The notes under the pieces are model-generated. The model was not told the origin of the DNA. It searched no databases and saw only the letters and a list, made by a program, of their open reading frames with translations. 64,000 nt of DNA from assembly GCA_019751875.1 (NCBI GenBank), contig JAIEMV010000004.1:124001-188000 (forward strand), in the 5' to 3' direction. Shown here piece after piece: positions 1 through 8,016 of the stretch. The DNA is from Hyphomicrobium sp. (GTDB lineage: Bacteria; Pseudomonadota; Alphaproteobacteria; Rhizobiales; Hyphomicrobiaceae). How positions within the stretch are numbered: the stretch's first letter is position 1; every line of letters starts with the position of its first letter. The position numbers and the translations under genes were made by a program.

Positions 1-294
1 TGGAGATGGGCGTGGGGGCGTGAGATGTGTTGCAAGGGCGCATACTTCCCTCGCGTTACCTAACCTAGCCCCGTTGACGCCGCAAGCGGGCCGCAAACCG
101 GCTAAACTCGTAAATTAGGCGGTGACGGGCCGCCGCACCCCTCTAAGTCATGACGCCAAGGCGCCCGCAGCGGACGACCAGAAAGATTAACAACGAGACT
201 CACCAGCGGCCGTGCAGGTCCGGAAGCCTCATTGCCGGCCCATTGCCCTGTCAGGACGCTGCAAGCCGCATCACCGACCGCTGGAGCCATTGCA

Positions 295-1065
295 ATGCAG
301 CATTCGCCGATCCGTCCGTCTGCTGCCGCCTTGGCCGCCGGCGTCGTTGCACTCGTCGCGACCGGATGGTTAGCGCCTGCCCTGGCGCTTGAACCGACGC
401 CGGACGAGGAAATGAGAGTTAAGACCTGTGAGCGCAAACTGTGCACCATGGTTCTCGGTCGGGCAGAGACCGGACCTGATCTTGATTGTGACGTCACCAA
501 AACCTGGGACCGGGACACCTTGAAGAAGGGGGACTCTAGTTCTGTCTCCTGGGGGTTCGGGGACGCCCGCTGCTCCGTCGACCTGACGCTCAGCCGAGCC
601 GATGTCATCGGCGCGCTGACAGCGCCGAAGTACACCGTGCAGGTTCCCGAGCACGAGGTTAAATGCATCGTCGAGCAGGACGGAAAACCAAAGCCGGTCG
701 TTGCGCGGCTGGCGCCCAAGCTCAAATTCAAAAACGGGAAAGCCGACAAAATCTGGATAAATCTTGCCGGCGTCGACGGCCCCACCGCCGTGACCGCAAC
801 GGTCAACATGGCGGCGAGCCTCGAAGACACGATCGGCCTCTTCCACCGAAGCATGTTGAAGTCGGTCAACAAGTTCCTGCACAAGAAGTGCGGCGAGCGG
901 TACTACGCCGACGGCCGCCCCAAAGAGGAACCGGATGCCGTAAGCAAGACCGCTGTAAAGAAGCCTGCCAAGCCCGCCGTCACGGAAACTGGTTCCGCGG
1001 CTGCAAAGGCACCGGCGAAACCGGTCGAGAAGTCCGCCAATCCTGTCGCGGCCGATGCTCGCTAG
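295..1065 (+). CDS. Secreted hypothetical protein, first of two tandem paralogues
   Basis: Function unknown. The 256-residue product starts at ATG 295, preceded by GGAG about nine bases upstream; an in-frame start at 232 would add a poorly structured tail. The N-terminus reads as a signal peptide (hydrophobic Ala/Val/Leu run ending in ALALEP near residue 32), so the mature protein is probably periplasmic. It has paired cysteines (CERKLC, DLDCDV, ARCSVD, VKCIVE, KKCGER) that may form disulfides, and an Ala/Lys/Pro-rich tail of about 45 residues. The central FKNGKA segment and the following Gly-rich stretch recur in the next gene, whose start overlaps this stop by 11 bases, so the two are probably co-transcribed. 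I do not recognise a named domain. Confidence 0.7.
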   Translation: MQHSPIRPSAAALAAGVVALVATGWLAPALALEPTPDEEMRVKTCERKLCTMVLGRAETGPDLDCDVTKTWDRDTLKKGDSSSVSWGFGDARCSVDLTLSRADVIGALTAPKYTVQVPEHEVKCIVEQDGKPKPVVARLAPKLKFKNGKADKIWINLAGVDGPTAVTATVNMAASLEDTIGLFHRSMLKSVNKFLHKKCGERYYADGRPKEEPDAVSKTAVKKPAKPAVTETGSAAAKAPAKPVEKSANPVAADAR

Positions 1066-1633
1066 GGTCGGCCGGTTTGCGATGATTGTTTGCGCGGCGT
1101 CGTGCGCGATTTCCTGGAGTGGCATTGCTGCTGCCCAATCAAATGCTCCGGCACCTTCTCTATCCGACGATTGCTTCGCCGAATTCGAGACCGGGACGGG
1201 CCCCGAGATCGCATGCCTTTTTCCCCTGCAGCCTTCAGCGGAGGAGCGCGCGGAACTGGAAAAAGGCTCCCGCGGCTATGTGAAAGACTTCAAGTGCCGT
1301 CTCACAGTGCGCATTGCGCGCTCCGAAATCGACAAGGCCCTGGCGGCTGTGGACTACAGTTTCAGAAGTCCCGAACAGCCGGTCGTCTGCACCATCACCA
1401 CCCATAAGAGCACGTTCGACGTGACGGCGACATTCGCGCCGGAAGTGACTTTCAAAAACGGCCAAGCTGTTTCGGCGACGCCGGGACTTGGAAATGTCAA
1501 AGGGATCACGCGCGTGATCTCCTGGCCAGTCGTACAGTTCGTCAACCGCTGGCCATCTGTTCGCGACGCAATGCTGACGATCGTGAATGCCTATAAGGCG
1601 CGTAAAGGCAAGCCTGCTCAGCCCAAGACTTAG
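1055..1633 (+). CDS. Secreted hypothetical protein, second tandem paralogue
   Basis: Function unknown. The 192-residue product has a signal peptide (Arg4 and Arg7, then a hydrophobic run ending in GIAAAQS). The ATG at 1055 is chosen over the ATG at 1082 because only the longer form keeps the basic n-region. Like its upstream neighbour it carries Cys pairs (DDCF, EIACLF, DFKCRL, VVCTIT), a beta-rich middle and the FKNGQA segment followed by a Gly-rich stretch and a helical tail (FVNRWPSVRDAML). The two genes look like an old tandem duplication. The gene is convergent with the kinase gene that ends 36 bases downstream. Confidence 0.7.
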   Translation: MLARVGRFAMIVCAASCAISWSGIAAAQSNAPAPSLSDDCFAEFETGTGPEIACLFPLQPSAEERAELEKGSRGYVKDFKCRLTVRIARSEIDKALAAVDYSFRSPEQPVVCTITTHKSTFDVTATFAPEVTFKNGQAVSATPGLGNVKGITRVISWPVVQFVNRWPSVRDAMLTIVNAYKARKGKPAQPKT

Positions 1634-1668
1634 ACCACTCGCAGGTCAGCCGGAAATGTTACGCATTG

Positions 1669-3027
1669 TCAGCTGGGAATCGGAACACCAGCTTCGGCGA
1701 ATGTCGCGGTCTGGCGCGCGCGGACGGCGTCAAGATCGAAATCCTGAATCGTTTCATTGAAGAGGCGGTACCAGTTCTGCTTGGCCGCCAGATGCAAAAA
1801 GACGCCGCCAAGCCCGATTGCGGCGCGGTCCATGAAAACGAATTCGCGCGGCACCGTGACAGGACCCTTCTCTTTGAGGATTTTGTGGACGGCAAATGCT
1901 TCGCGACGGCCGTATTCGCCGGGCTTTGTATCCTCGGCAATGGTGCGCTCGCGATCGTCGAGCAACGGGCCGTAAATGAAACGCGCCCACATGGTCATCG
2001 CTTCGATCAGATCGTTGGTGAGCCCCTTGAAGCCCCAGCGTTCGTAGGCATGGACGATGCGGGGCTGATCGTTGGCAAGCAGCCCCTTGTAGAGATCGAT
2101 AACGCCTTGGACGAAGGCGACGGGGAATGTGCGAATGCAGCCGTAATCAAGCAAGTTCAGACCGGCCGGGCGACCGTTTTCACTGAAAACGGTATAGTTG
2201 CCAAGATGCGGGTCGCCATGGATGACGCCGTGGTGGGAGAACGGATACCACCAGGCACGGAACATCGCCTGCGCGATGCGATTTCGATCCTCGAGACTGT
2301 CCTGCTTGTGGGACAGGAGCGGACGGCCGTCGAGCCATGACATCGTGAGCAGGCGGCCGGTCGAAAGGCCGAGTTCGATTTCCGGGACGCGGATGATCGA
2401 GTCATTCTCAAAAATAAGACCGTAGAGGCGGGTATGTTTAGCTTCGAGCGTGTAATCGAGTTCTTCACGCAGACGAGCGCCGATCTCCTTCAAGATTTCA
2501 CTGGTGTCGACGGCGCTGTCAAAGCGCGCATGTAAAGCAAAAACGACCTTCAACTGAGTGAGATCGGCTTCCACGGCCGACTGCATGTCGGGATACTGCA
2601 GTTTGCAAGCCAGCGGACGACCGTCGAGTGAACTCGCGCGGTGGACCTGTCCCAATGACGCCGAAGCCGTGGACTGATCCTCGAAGGAGCCGAACCGTGT
2701 GCGCCAATCGGGACCCAGTTCCGCCTGCATCCGACGGCGGACGAACGCAGGGCCCATCGGCGGAGCTTGCGACTGAAGTTGGGACAATTCGCGTGCGTAC
2801 TCCGGCGGCAATGCCTCGGGAATCGTCGAGAGCAGCTGCGCCACCTTCATAAGGGGACCTTTGAGCCCACCGAGAGCAGCGGCAAGTTCAGCTGCCTGGG
2901 CGCTGTCATTGCTCTCAATACCGAACAGGCGCTGGCTGGCCACCTTGGCCGCCACCGTGCCGACATTGGTGCCGACCTTCACGTAGCGGGCGGCACGGGC
3001 CGAAAAGCGGTTGTCTTCGTTGTTCAT
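1669..3027 (-). CDS. ABC1/UbiB-family atypical protein kinase-like protein
   Basis: 452-residue member of the ABC1 (AarF/UbiB/ADCK) kinase-like family, whose members act as ATPases or kinases tied to ubiquinone and lipid homeostasis at the membrane. Visible features are the family-specific N-terminal extension with a KxGQ-type motif (here KVAQ, residues 61-64), the catalytic loop HGDPHLGNY and the metal-binding DYG. The KxGQ glycine is replaced by alanine. I see no transmembrane segment at the C-terminus, unlike E. coli UbiB, so it is more likely one of the cytosolic ABC1 paralogues than UbiB itself. It is transcribed in the same direction as kup, about 100 bases downstream of it. Confidence 0.85.
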   Translation of the reverse strand: MNNEDNRFSARAARYVKVGTNVGTVAAKVASQRLFGIESNDSAQAAELAAALGGLKGPLMKVAQLLSTIPEALPPEYARELSQLQSQAPPMGPAFVRRRMQAELGPDWRTRFGSFEDQSTASASLGQVHRASSLDGRPLACKLQYPDMQSAVEADLTQLKVVFALHARFDSAVDTSEILKEIGARLREELDYTLEAKHTRLYGLIFENDSIIRVPEIELGLSTGRLLTMSWLDGRPLLSHKQDSLEDRNRIAQAMFRAWWYPFSHHGVIHGDPHLGNYTVFSENGRPAGLNLLDYGCIRTFPVAFVQGVIDLYKGLLANDQPRIVHAYERWGFKGLTNDLIEAMTMWARFIYGPLLDDRERTIAEDTKPGEYGRREAFAVHKILKEKGPVTVPREFVFMDRAAIGLGGVFLHLAAKQNWYRLFNETIQDFDLDAVRARQTATFAEAGVPIPS

Positions 3028-3124
3028 GGGTTTGCGGTGCGCCCTGTTTGGACTGACGACCTCTGTACGCGTAGGCTTGGCGAGAGGATCGCTTCGGTCA
3101 ACATATGGTTGCGCGCGCTCCCGG

Positions 3125-5050
3125 TTACACCGCCACCTGGGTTCCGACTTCGACGGCTCTATCCATCGGAATACGGAAATAGATCGTTGCGTCCTCCGCG
3201 AAACGAGCGAGCGCCAGGAACAACCTCTGCTGCCAGCGTGGCAGTTCGGAATTGGAAGCCAGTCGTAAAGATCGGCGGGAGAGGAAGAAAGAAGCGTTCG
3301 ACACTTCGACGTTCAGGTCCTTGCGGCGGCAGGTTTCGAATATTTTCGGAACGTTCGGCGTTTCCATAAAGCCATAGTGGGCGATCACCTTCGTAAACAA
3401 TGGATCCGAGCGGTCGATATCGACGCGTTCATGGCGGGCCACGCGGGGAATATTGCGCGTCTTGATCGAGAGGATGATGTTGCGTTCGTGCAAGACGCGG
3501 TTGTGCTTCAGATTGTGCATCAGGCACGTGGGTGCCAGATCGGTGTCGGCAGACAGAAAGACGGCGGTGCCGGGGACGCGGATGGGAGGCTTAGCTTCCA
3601 ACTTGCGGGCGAGCCATGCAAGGTCGGTATCTTCGCGGCGGATCTTTTGGGAGAGAATCTTGTATCCTCGGATCCAGGTCCACATGACGACGAACAAGAT
3701 TGTCGCCATCAGCAGCGGCAGCCAGCCGCCTTCCAGAACCTTCAGGATGTTGGCGGTGAAGAATGCCTGCTCGATCAGGAGCAATGGAACAATTACGAGC
3801 GACGTCGTCCAAACTGACCAGCCCCACGCGCGCCACAGGACGAAGAAGCCCATAACGGACGTGATGATCATATCGGCAGTGACGGCGACACCATAGGCTG
3901 CGGCGAGGTTGCTGGACGTCTTGAAGAGACCAACAACGAAGACGACCCCGGCGAAGAGCATCCAATTCACCTGCGGCAGGTAGATTTGACCGGCCATGGA
4001 CTCGGATGTGTGGCGAACGCTCAAACGCGGGAGGAGACCAAGCTGCACGGCCTGCTGCGTTAATGAAAAGGCACCGGTGATGACGGCTTGGCTTGCAATG
4101 ATCGTGGCCACTGTCGCGAGTAGGACGATCGGGATTAGCGCCCATTCCGGATAGAGCCTGTAGAACGGATTTTCGATGGCGTCGGGGTCGGTGAGCACGA
4201 GTGCGCCTTGGCCAAAATAGTTCAGCAGGAGCGCGGGAAAAACGAAGCACAACCAGGCATACTGGATCGGGCGGCGGCCAAAGTGACCGAGATCGGCATA
4301 GAGTGCCTCGGCGCCTGTGACGGCCAGAAAAACCAAGCCAAGAATGGTCAGGCCAAGCAGGCCATTCGAGGCGACGAGGACCACGCCGTGATGGGGGCTC
4401 AGCGCGCTCAGTATCGCGTGATCGTCGGCGATGTGAATGATGCCGCCCATCGCCATTGCGACGAACCAGACCGCGGTAATCGGTCCGAAAAACCGGGCGA
4501 CGCTTGCCGTCCCGCGTGACTGGACCGTGAAGATGCCAAGGATGATGAGCAAGGACAGCGGGATGATCCAGCCGTCGAACTGCGGCGAAACGAGTTTCAA
4601 CCCTTCGATTGCAGAGAGAACCGAAATAGCCGGAGTGATGACGGCATCGCCATAAAAGAACGATGCCCCGGCGATACCCAGCACCGCCAGCAGCGGGGCA
4701 CTCCGTTTAGCGGCTTTTTGGCCGAGCGCCATCAGAGCAAAGGTGCCACCTTCACCATTGTTGTCGGCGCGCAGCATGAGGAGAACGTATTTGAGGGTAA
4801 CAACGAGGATCAATGCCCATGTGATGAGCGAGAGGACGCCGAGGATCGCCTCGCGGGCTTCGAGGCCACCAGTTTTTGCGGCAACGACCGCTTCGCGGAA
4901 GGCGTAAAGAGGGGAGGTGCCGATATCACCATAGACTACGCCGATGGAGCCGATGAGTAAGGCGCTGAACTTCGCGGAAGTTGGTGAGGAGAGTGTTGAA
5001 CCGGCGGCATGGGAGCCGGCGGTCTCGGCCGCAGCGTCAAACTTTGCCAT
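3125..5050 (-). CDS. kup: Low-affinity potassium uptake transporter Kup
   Basis: 641-residue K+/H+ symporter of the Kup/HAK/KUP family in the inner membrane. The signature GSIGVVYGDIGTSPLYAF lies near residue 40, followed by roughly twelve hydrophobic segments and a cytoplasmic C-terminal domain of about 180 residues. The length is normal for bacterial Kup (about 620-650). ATG at 5050 is chosen because AGGAAG lies five bases upstream; an in-frame start at 5077 adds nine residues without a better ribosome site. Neighbours give no functional link. Confidence 0.95.
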   Translation of the reverse strand: MAKFDAAAETAGSHAAGSTLSSPTSAKFSALLIGSIGVVYGDIGTSPLYAFREAVVAAKTGGLEAREAILGVLSLITWALILVVTLKYVLLMLRADNNGEGGTFALMALGQKAAKRSAPLLAVLGIAGASFFYGDAVITPAISVLSAIEGLKLVSPQFDGWIIPLSLLIILGIFTVQSRGTASVARFFGPITAVWFVAMAMGGIIHIADDHAILSALSPHHGVVLVASNGLLGLTILGLVFLAVTGAEALYADLGHFGRRPIQYAWLCFVFPALLLNYFGQGALVLTDPDAIENPFYRLYPEWALIPIVLLATVATIIASQAVITGAFSLTQQAVQLGLLPRLSVRHTSESMAGQIYLPQVNWMLFAGVVFVVGLFKTSSNLAAAYGVAVTADMIITSVMGFFVLWRAWGWSVWTTSLVIVPLLLIEQAFFTANILKVLEGGWLPLLMATILFVVMWTWIRGYKILSQKIRREDTDLAWLARKLEAKPPIRVPGTAVFLSADTDLAPTCLMHNLKHNRVLHERNIILSIKTRNIPRVARHERVDIDRSDPLFTKVIAHYGFMETPNVPKIFETCRRKDLNVEVSNASFFLSRRSLRLASNSELPRWQQRLFLALARFAEDATIYFRIPMDRAVEVGTQVAV

Positions 5051-5210
5051 GTCGACTTCCTGCAGTATTCCTGCCACGGCGCATCATGCCAGGGCGGCGT
5101 ACGCCTGTCCGGGGGCGGAAGAAAGGGAATATTTGTGTCGCAATGCGAATTTCCAGCCTTGGCAGGTCTAGAGAGGTCGACCGCGCGTTCTCAACGCTGC
5201 CGCAAACGGG

Positions 5211-5810
5211 CTAACCGCGGCCGAGTTCCGCTGAGGGACCGGCGTCCGGGATTAGAAACAAGAGACCCCCGCTGCGAACGCCCACCGGCTCGGTCGTCAC
5301 GGCGAGATCGAGGAGCTGGTGGGTCAGAGCGCGGGTGATCAGCGCATCCAGGCGGCCTCTGACACGCAGGTATGGCTTGATTGCGCCGGTGCGATCGTCC
5401 ACCGCGAAGCGAAGCGGGTGCTCGGGGCCACACGTCACGACATCATCGACATTGGTTCTAAAGACCAGTTCCTGATGCGGCGGCGATCCCAAAACTTCCA
5501 TCTCGACTGCGAGAAATGGCGCGTCAGCTACTGCGACATCGACCTTTTCCTCCGGGGTGACGAGATAGGTTTTCCCATCGGCATCCTTGCGCAAGACGCT
5601 CGCGAACAACTTAACGAGCGCCGGGCGCGCGATCGGGGACCCAAGGTAGGTCCACGTTCCGTCGGCAAGGATGGCTAAGCCTATGTCACCGCAGTAGGGC
5701 GGGTTCCAACTCTCGACTGGAGGGTGCCCTGTTGCAGCACTTTGTTTCACCATTTCGGCCAGTCCACCAAGCCGACTTCCGGCGTGGTTTCCGCTATTTT
5801 TTTCAGGCAT
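5211..5810 (-). CDS. DUF1285 domain protein
   Basis: 199-residue member of the DUF1285 family, which is widespread in proteobacteria and has no assigned reaction. Recognised from the core segments around CGDIGLAILADGTW, YLVTPEEKVDVAV, DDAPFL-type strand pairs and the conserved end of the domain (PYLRVRGRLDALI). Start at ATG 5810, with GAGGAG nine bases upstream; an earlier in-frame start at 5882 adds 24 residues with no good ribosome site. It is divergent from the MoxR operon, with 233 bases between the starts. In several alphaproteobacteria a DUF1285 gene sits beside a MoxR gene, so the pairing may be functional, but I cannot say what it does. Confidence 0.8.
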   Translation of the reverse strand: MPEKNSGNHAGSRLGGLAEMVKQSAATGHPPVESWNPPYCGDIGLAILADGTWTYLGSPIARPALVKLFASVLRKDADGKTYLVTPEEKVDVAVADAPFLAVEMEVLGSPPHQELVFRTNVDDVVTCGPEHPLRFAVDDRTGAIKPYLRVRGRLDALITRALTHQLLDLAVTTEPVGVRSGGLLFLIPDAGPSAELGRG

Positions 5811-5978
5811 TCCGGGGGGCTCCTCACGGGCGATGAGACGAACGAAAAAGGCGAACCCGTTACACAGGTTTAACTTGACCAAGCAGGGTTGCGGACAGCC
5901 ACTATCGCGGTTGATGGCAGACGACCGGGGCCCTGTACGCGGGGCCCTGCGTATGTAACGGTAAATGCGCCACTATCC

Positions 5979-5992
5979 TTGCACCAGATCAA
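5979..5992. promoter_or_regulatory. Weak FNR/FixK-like half-palindrome upstream of the MoxR operon
   Basis: TTGCACCAGATCAA has a perfect right half (ATCAA) and a degenerate left half compared with TTGAT-N4-ATCAA, the family site for FNR/FixK regulators. It lies 51 bases before the MoxR start. Just upstream the 10-mer CGGGGCCCTG occurs twice with a 14-base period. This is a candidate only. Confidence 0.2.
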
Positions 5993-6043
5993 GGCAGTTG
6001 CGACAGGTCAATCGCCTCCTCGTCCGGGGGCCATGGAGCTTCA

Positions 6044-7042
6044 ATGACAGTTCTGACGTCGACGGATGAGAGCATCGTGCCGCGCCTGGAGGTTGCGGCA
6101 GCGCAAGTCCAGCGGGCGCATAAGGCCGCGGCGAGCGTGATCTACGGCCAGGATGTCGTTATTGAACGCACGCTTATCACGCTACTTTCAGGCGGGCATG
6201 CTCTTCTCATCGGTGTCCCGGGTCTCGCCAAGACGTTGCTTGTCGATACGCTCGGCAAGGTGCTGGGGCTCGACGCCAAACGCATCCAATTCACACCCGA
6301 CCTCATGCCATCGGACATCATCGGCGCGGAAGTGCTGGAGGAGTCAGCGTCCAAGTCGCGATCATTCCGGTTCATCAAGGGGCCGATCTTCACCCAGTTG
6401 CTGATGGCGGATGAGATTAACCGCGCATCACCGAAAACGCAGTCGGCGCTGTTGCAGGCCATGCAGGAGCACCATGTGACAGTCGCCGGTCAACGGCACG
6501 ACATCCCGACCCCGTTCCATGTGCTCGCGACTCAGAACCCGCTGGAGCAGGAAGGCACCTATCCGTTGCCCGAAGCGCAGCTCGACCGTTTCCTCCTGCA
6601 GATCGATGTGACTTATCCGGATCTCGCGGCCGAGCGTCGGATGCTCTATTCGACCACGGGCACCGAAGAGCGGCGGCTCGAAACCGTCATGACCGGGCCC
6701 GAGCTCATTTCGGTGCAGCGGTTGGTTCGGCAAATCCCCGTGCCCGACAAGGTCGTGGAGGCCATCCTGTCGCTCGTGCGGTCGGCACGACCGGGCACCG
6801 GTGCTGATGCGGAAGTCGATCGGTATGTCGCATGGGGTCCGGGCCCGCGCGCGAGCCAGGCGCTGATGCTCGCTGTGCGCGCGAAAGCGCTGATCGACGG
6901 GCGTCTCGCGCCGTCGATCGATGACGTCGTCGCCCTGGCCGAACCGATCCTCAAGCACCGCATGGCGCTGAAATTTGCGGCGCGGGCCGATAACCAGGAC
7001 CTTTCCGGCATCATTGCACGCCTGGCCGCGAAGGCCGGATAA
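6044..7042 (+). CDS. MoxR-family AAA+ ATPase
   Basis: 332-residue cytosolic AAA+ ATPase. The Walker A segment is GVPGLAKT, Walker B is LLMADEIN, and the MoxR hallmark KTQSALLQAMQEHHVTV follows; the arginine-rich lid domain fills the C-terminus. MoxR proteins act as chaperones that activate or assemble partner proteins, often ones with VWA domains, and such genes follow here: DUF58 after 8 bases, then BatA-like and VWA-like membrane proteins. Start ATG 6044 has GGAG five bases upstream. In methylotrophs a MoxR relative serves methanol dehydrogenase maturation, but no mox/xox gene is in this window, so a general envelope role is as likely. Confidence 0.92.
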   Translation: MTVLTSTDESIVPRLEVAAAQVQRAHKAAASVIYGQDVVIERTLITLLSGGHALLIGVPGLAKTLLVDTLGKVLGLDAKRIQFTPDLMPSDIIGAEVLEESASKSRSFRFIKGPIFTQLLMADEINRASPKTQSALLQAMQEHHVTVAGQRHDIPTPFHVLATQNPLEQEGTYPLPEAQLDRFLLQIDVTYPDLAAERRMLYSTTGTEERRLETVMTGPELISVQRLVRQIPVPDKVVEAILSLVRSARPGTGADAEVDRYVAWGPGPRASQALMLAVRAKALIDGRLAPSIDDVVALAEPILKHRMALKFAARADNQDLSGIIARLAAKAG

Positions 7043-7050
7043 CGCCGCAC

Positions 7051-8016
7051 ATGGCATCCACCGCGGACCAATGGAGAGCAGACGATCCTTCCGACGGCGA
7101 CAGTCACTCGCTGACCCGTCTGCAGGAGAGCGCGCATGCCCTCGCCGAGCGTCTGCCCGACCTGCTGATCGATGCAAAGCGCATCTCGCAGACGGTGGCG
7201 CACGGCATTCACGGTCGCCGCCGCTCGGGTCCGGGTGAGACGTTCTGGCAATTCCGAACCTATGAAAGCGCCGACAGCGCACAGCTGATCGACTGGCGAC
7301 GCTCCGCGTCGTCTGATCACCTGTACGTTCGCGAGCGGGAATGGGAAGCCGCGCACACCGTCTGGATGTGGTCCGATCTTTCCGCCTCAATGGACTTCAA
7401 GAGCCATCTTACGAAGGTCTCGAAGCGTGACCGCGCAGTGGTCCTGATGCTGGCGTCGGCCGAGCTCCTGATGCGGGGCGGAGAACGCATCGGTTTGATG
7501 GCCATGTCGCAGCCCTCCGGCAGTCGCAGAATTGCGTCGCTTCTTGCCGAAGCCATCATCGCCAACGTCTCGTCGCCCTTGATCAACAAGAGCCGTCCAC
7601 CTGCGCAGCAAATCCCGCGTCATGCCGAAGTCCTGCTATTCGGTGACTTTCTGGCGCCCGTACCTGCAATCAGGGAGCGCATCGAGCAGCTCGCCTCGCT
7701 CGGCGCGCGCGGCCATATGGTGCAGGTGCTCGACCCGGCGGAAGAAACGCTGCCGTACGATGGACGCGCTGAATTCTCCAACGCATCAGGCCGAGAGCGC
7801 TTTCTAGCCGACCGCGTTGAGACGTTGCGAGCCGAGTACCAGAAGCGGCTGGCCGATCATCGGGCGCAGATCGAAGAGTTCACGCACCGGCTCGGCTGGT
7901 CGTTCCTCGTGCACCACACCGACCGACCGGCGAGCGAACCGTTGCTGACGCTCGTCATGCGGCTCGCGGGTGAAATGGGCGCGGTTTATCGCGCCGAGAC
8001 TGCGGAGGCCGTGTAA
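7051..8016 (+). CDS. DUF58 domain protein, MoxR operon partner
   Basis: 321-residue DUF58 protein, a relative of VWA proteins, expected to be a partner of the MoxR ATPase. The family signature is present: YESADSAQLIDWRRSASSD followed by LYVREREWE, then a strand ending WMWSDLSASMDF that resembles a MIDAS-type DxSxS. It lacks the N-terminal transmembrane helices of many DUF58 proteins, so it is probably cytosolic. Its stop and the next start overlap (TAATG), which indicates translational coupling to the membrane component. Confidence 0.88.
   Translation: MASTADQWRADDPSDGDSHSLTRLQESAHALAERLPDLLIDAKRISQTVAHGIHGRRRSGPGETFWQFRTYESADSAQLIDWRRSASSDHLYVREREWEAAHTVWMWSDLSASMDFKSHLTKVSKRDRAVVLMLASAELLMRGGERIGLMAMSQPSGSRRIASLLAEAIIANVSSPLINKSRPPAQQIPRHAEVLLFGDFLAPVPAIRERIEQLASLGARGHMVQVLDPAEETLPYDGRAEFSNASGRERFLADRVETLRAEYQKRLADHRAQIEEFTHRLGWSFLVHHTDRPASEPLLTLVMRLAGEMGAVYRAETAEAV

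Noticed and set aside
5979-5992. FNR/FixK box as firm evidence for oxygen control of the MoxR operon
   Set aside because: Only one half-site fits; kept as a low-confidence feature and not as a finding.
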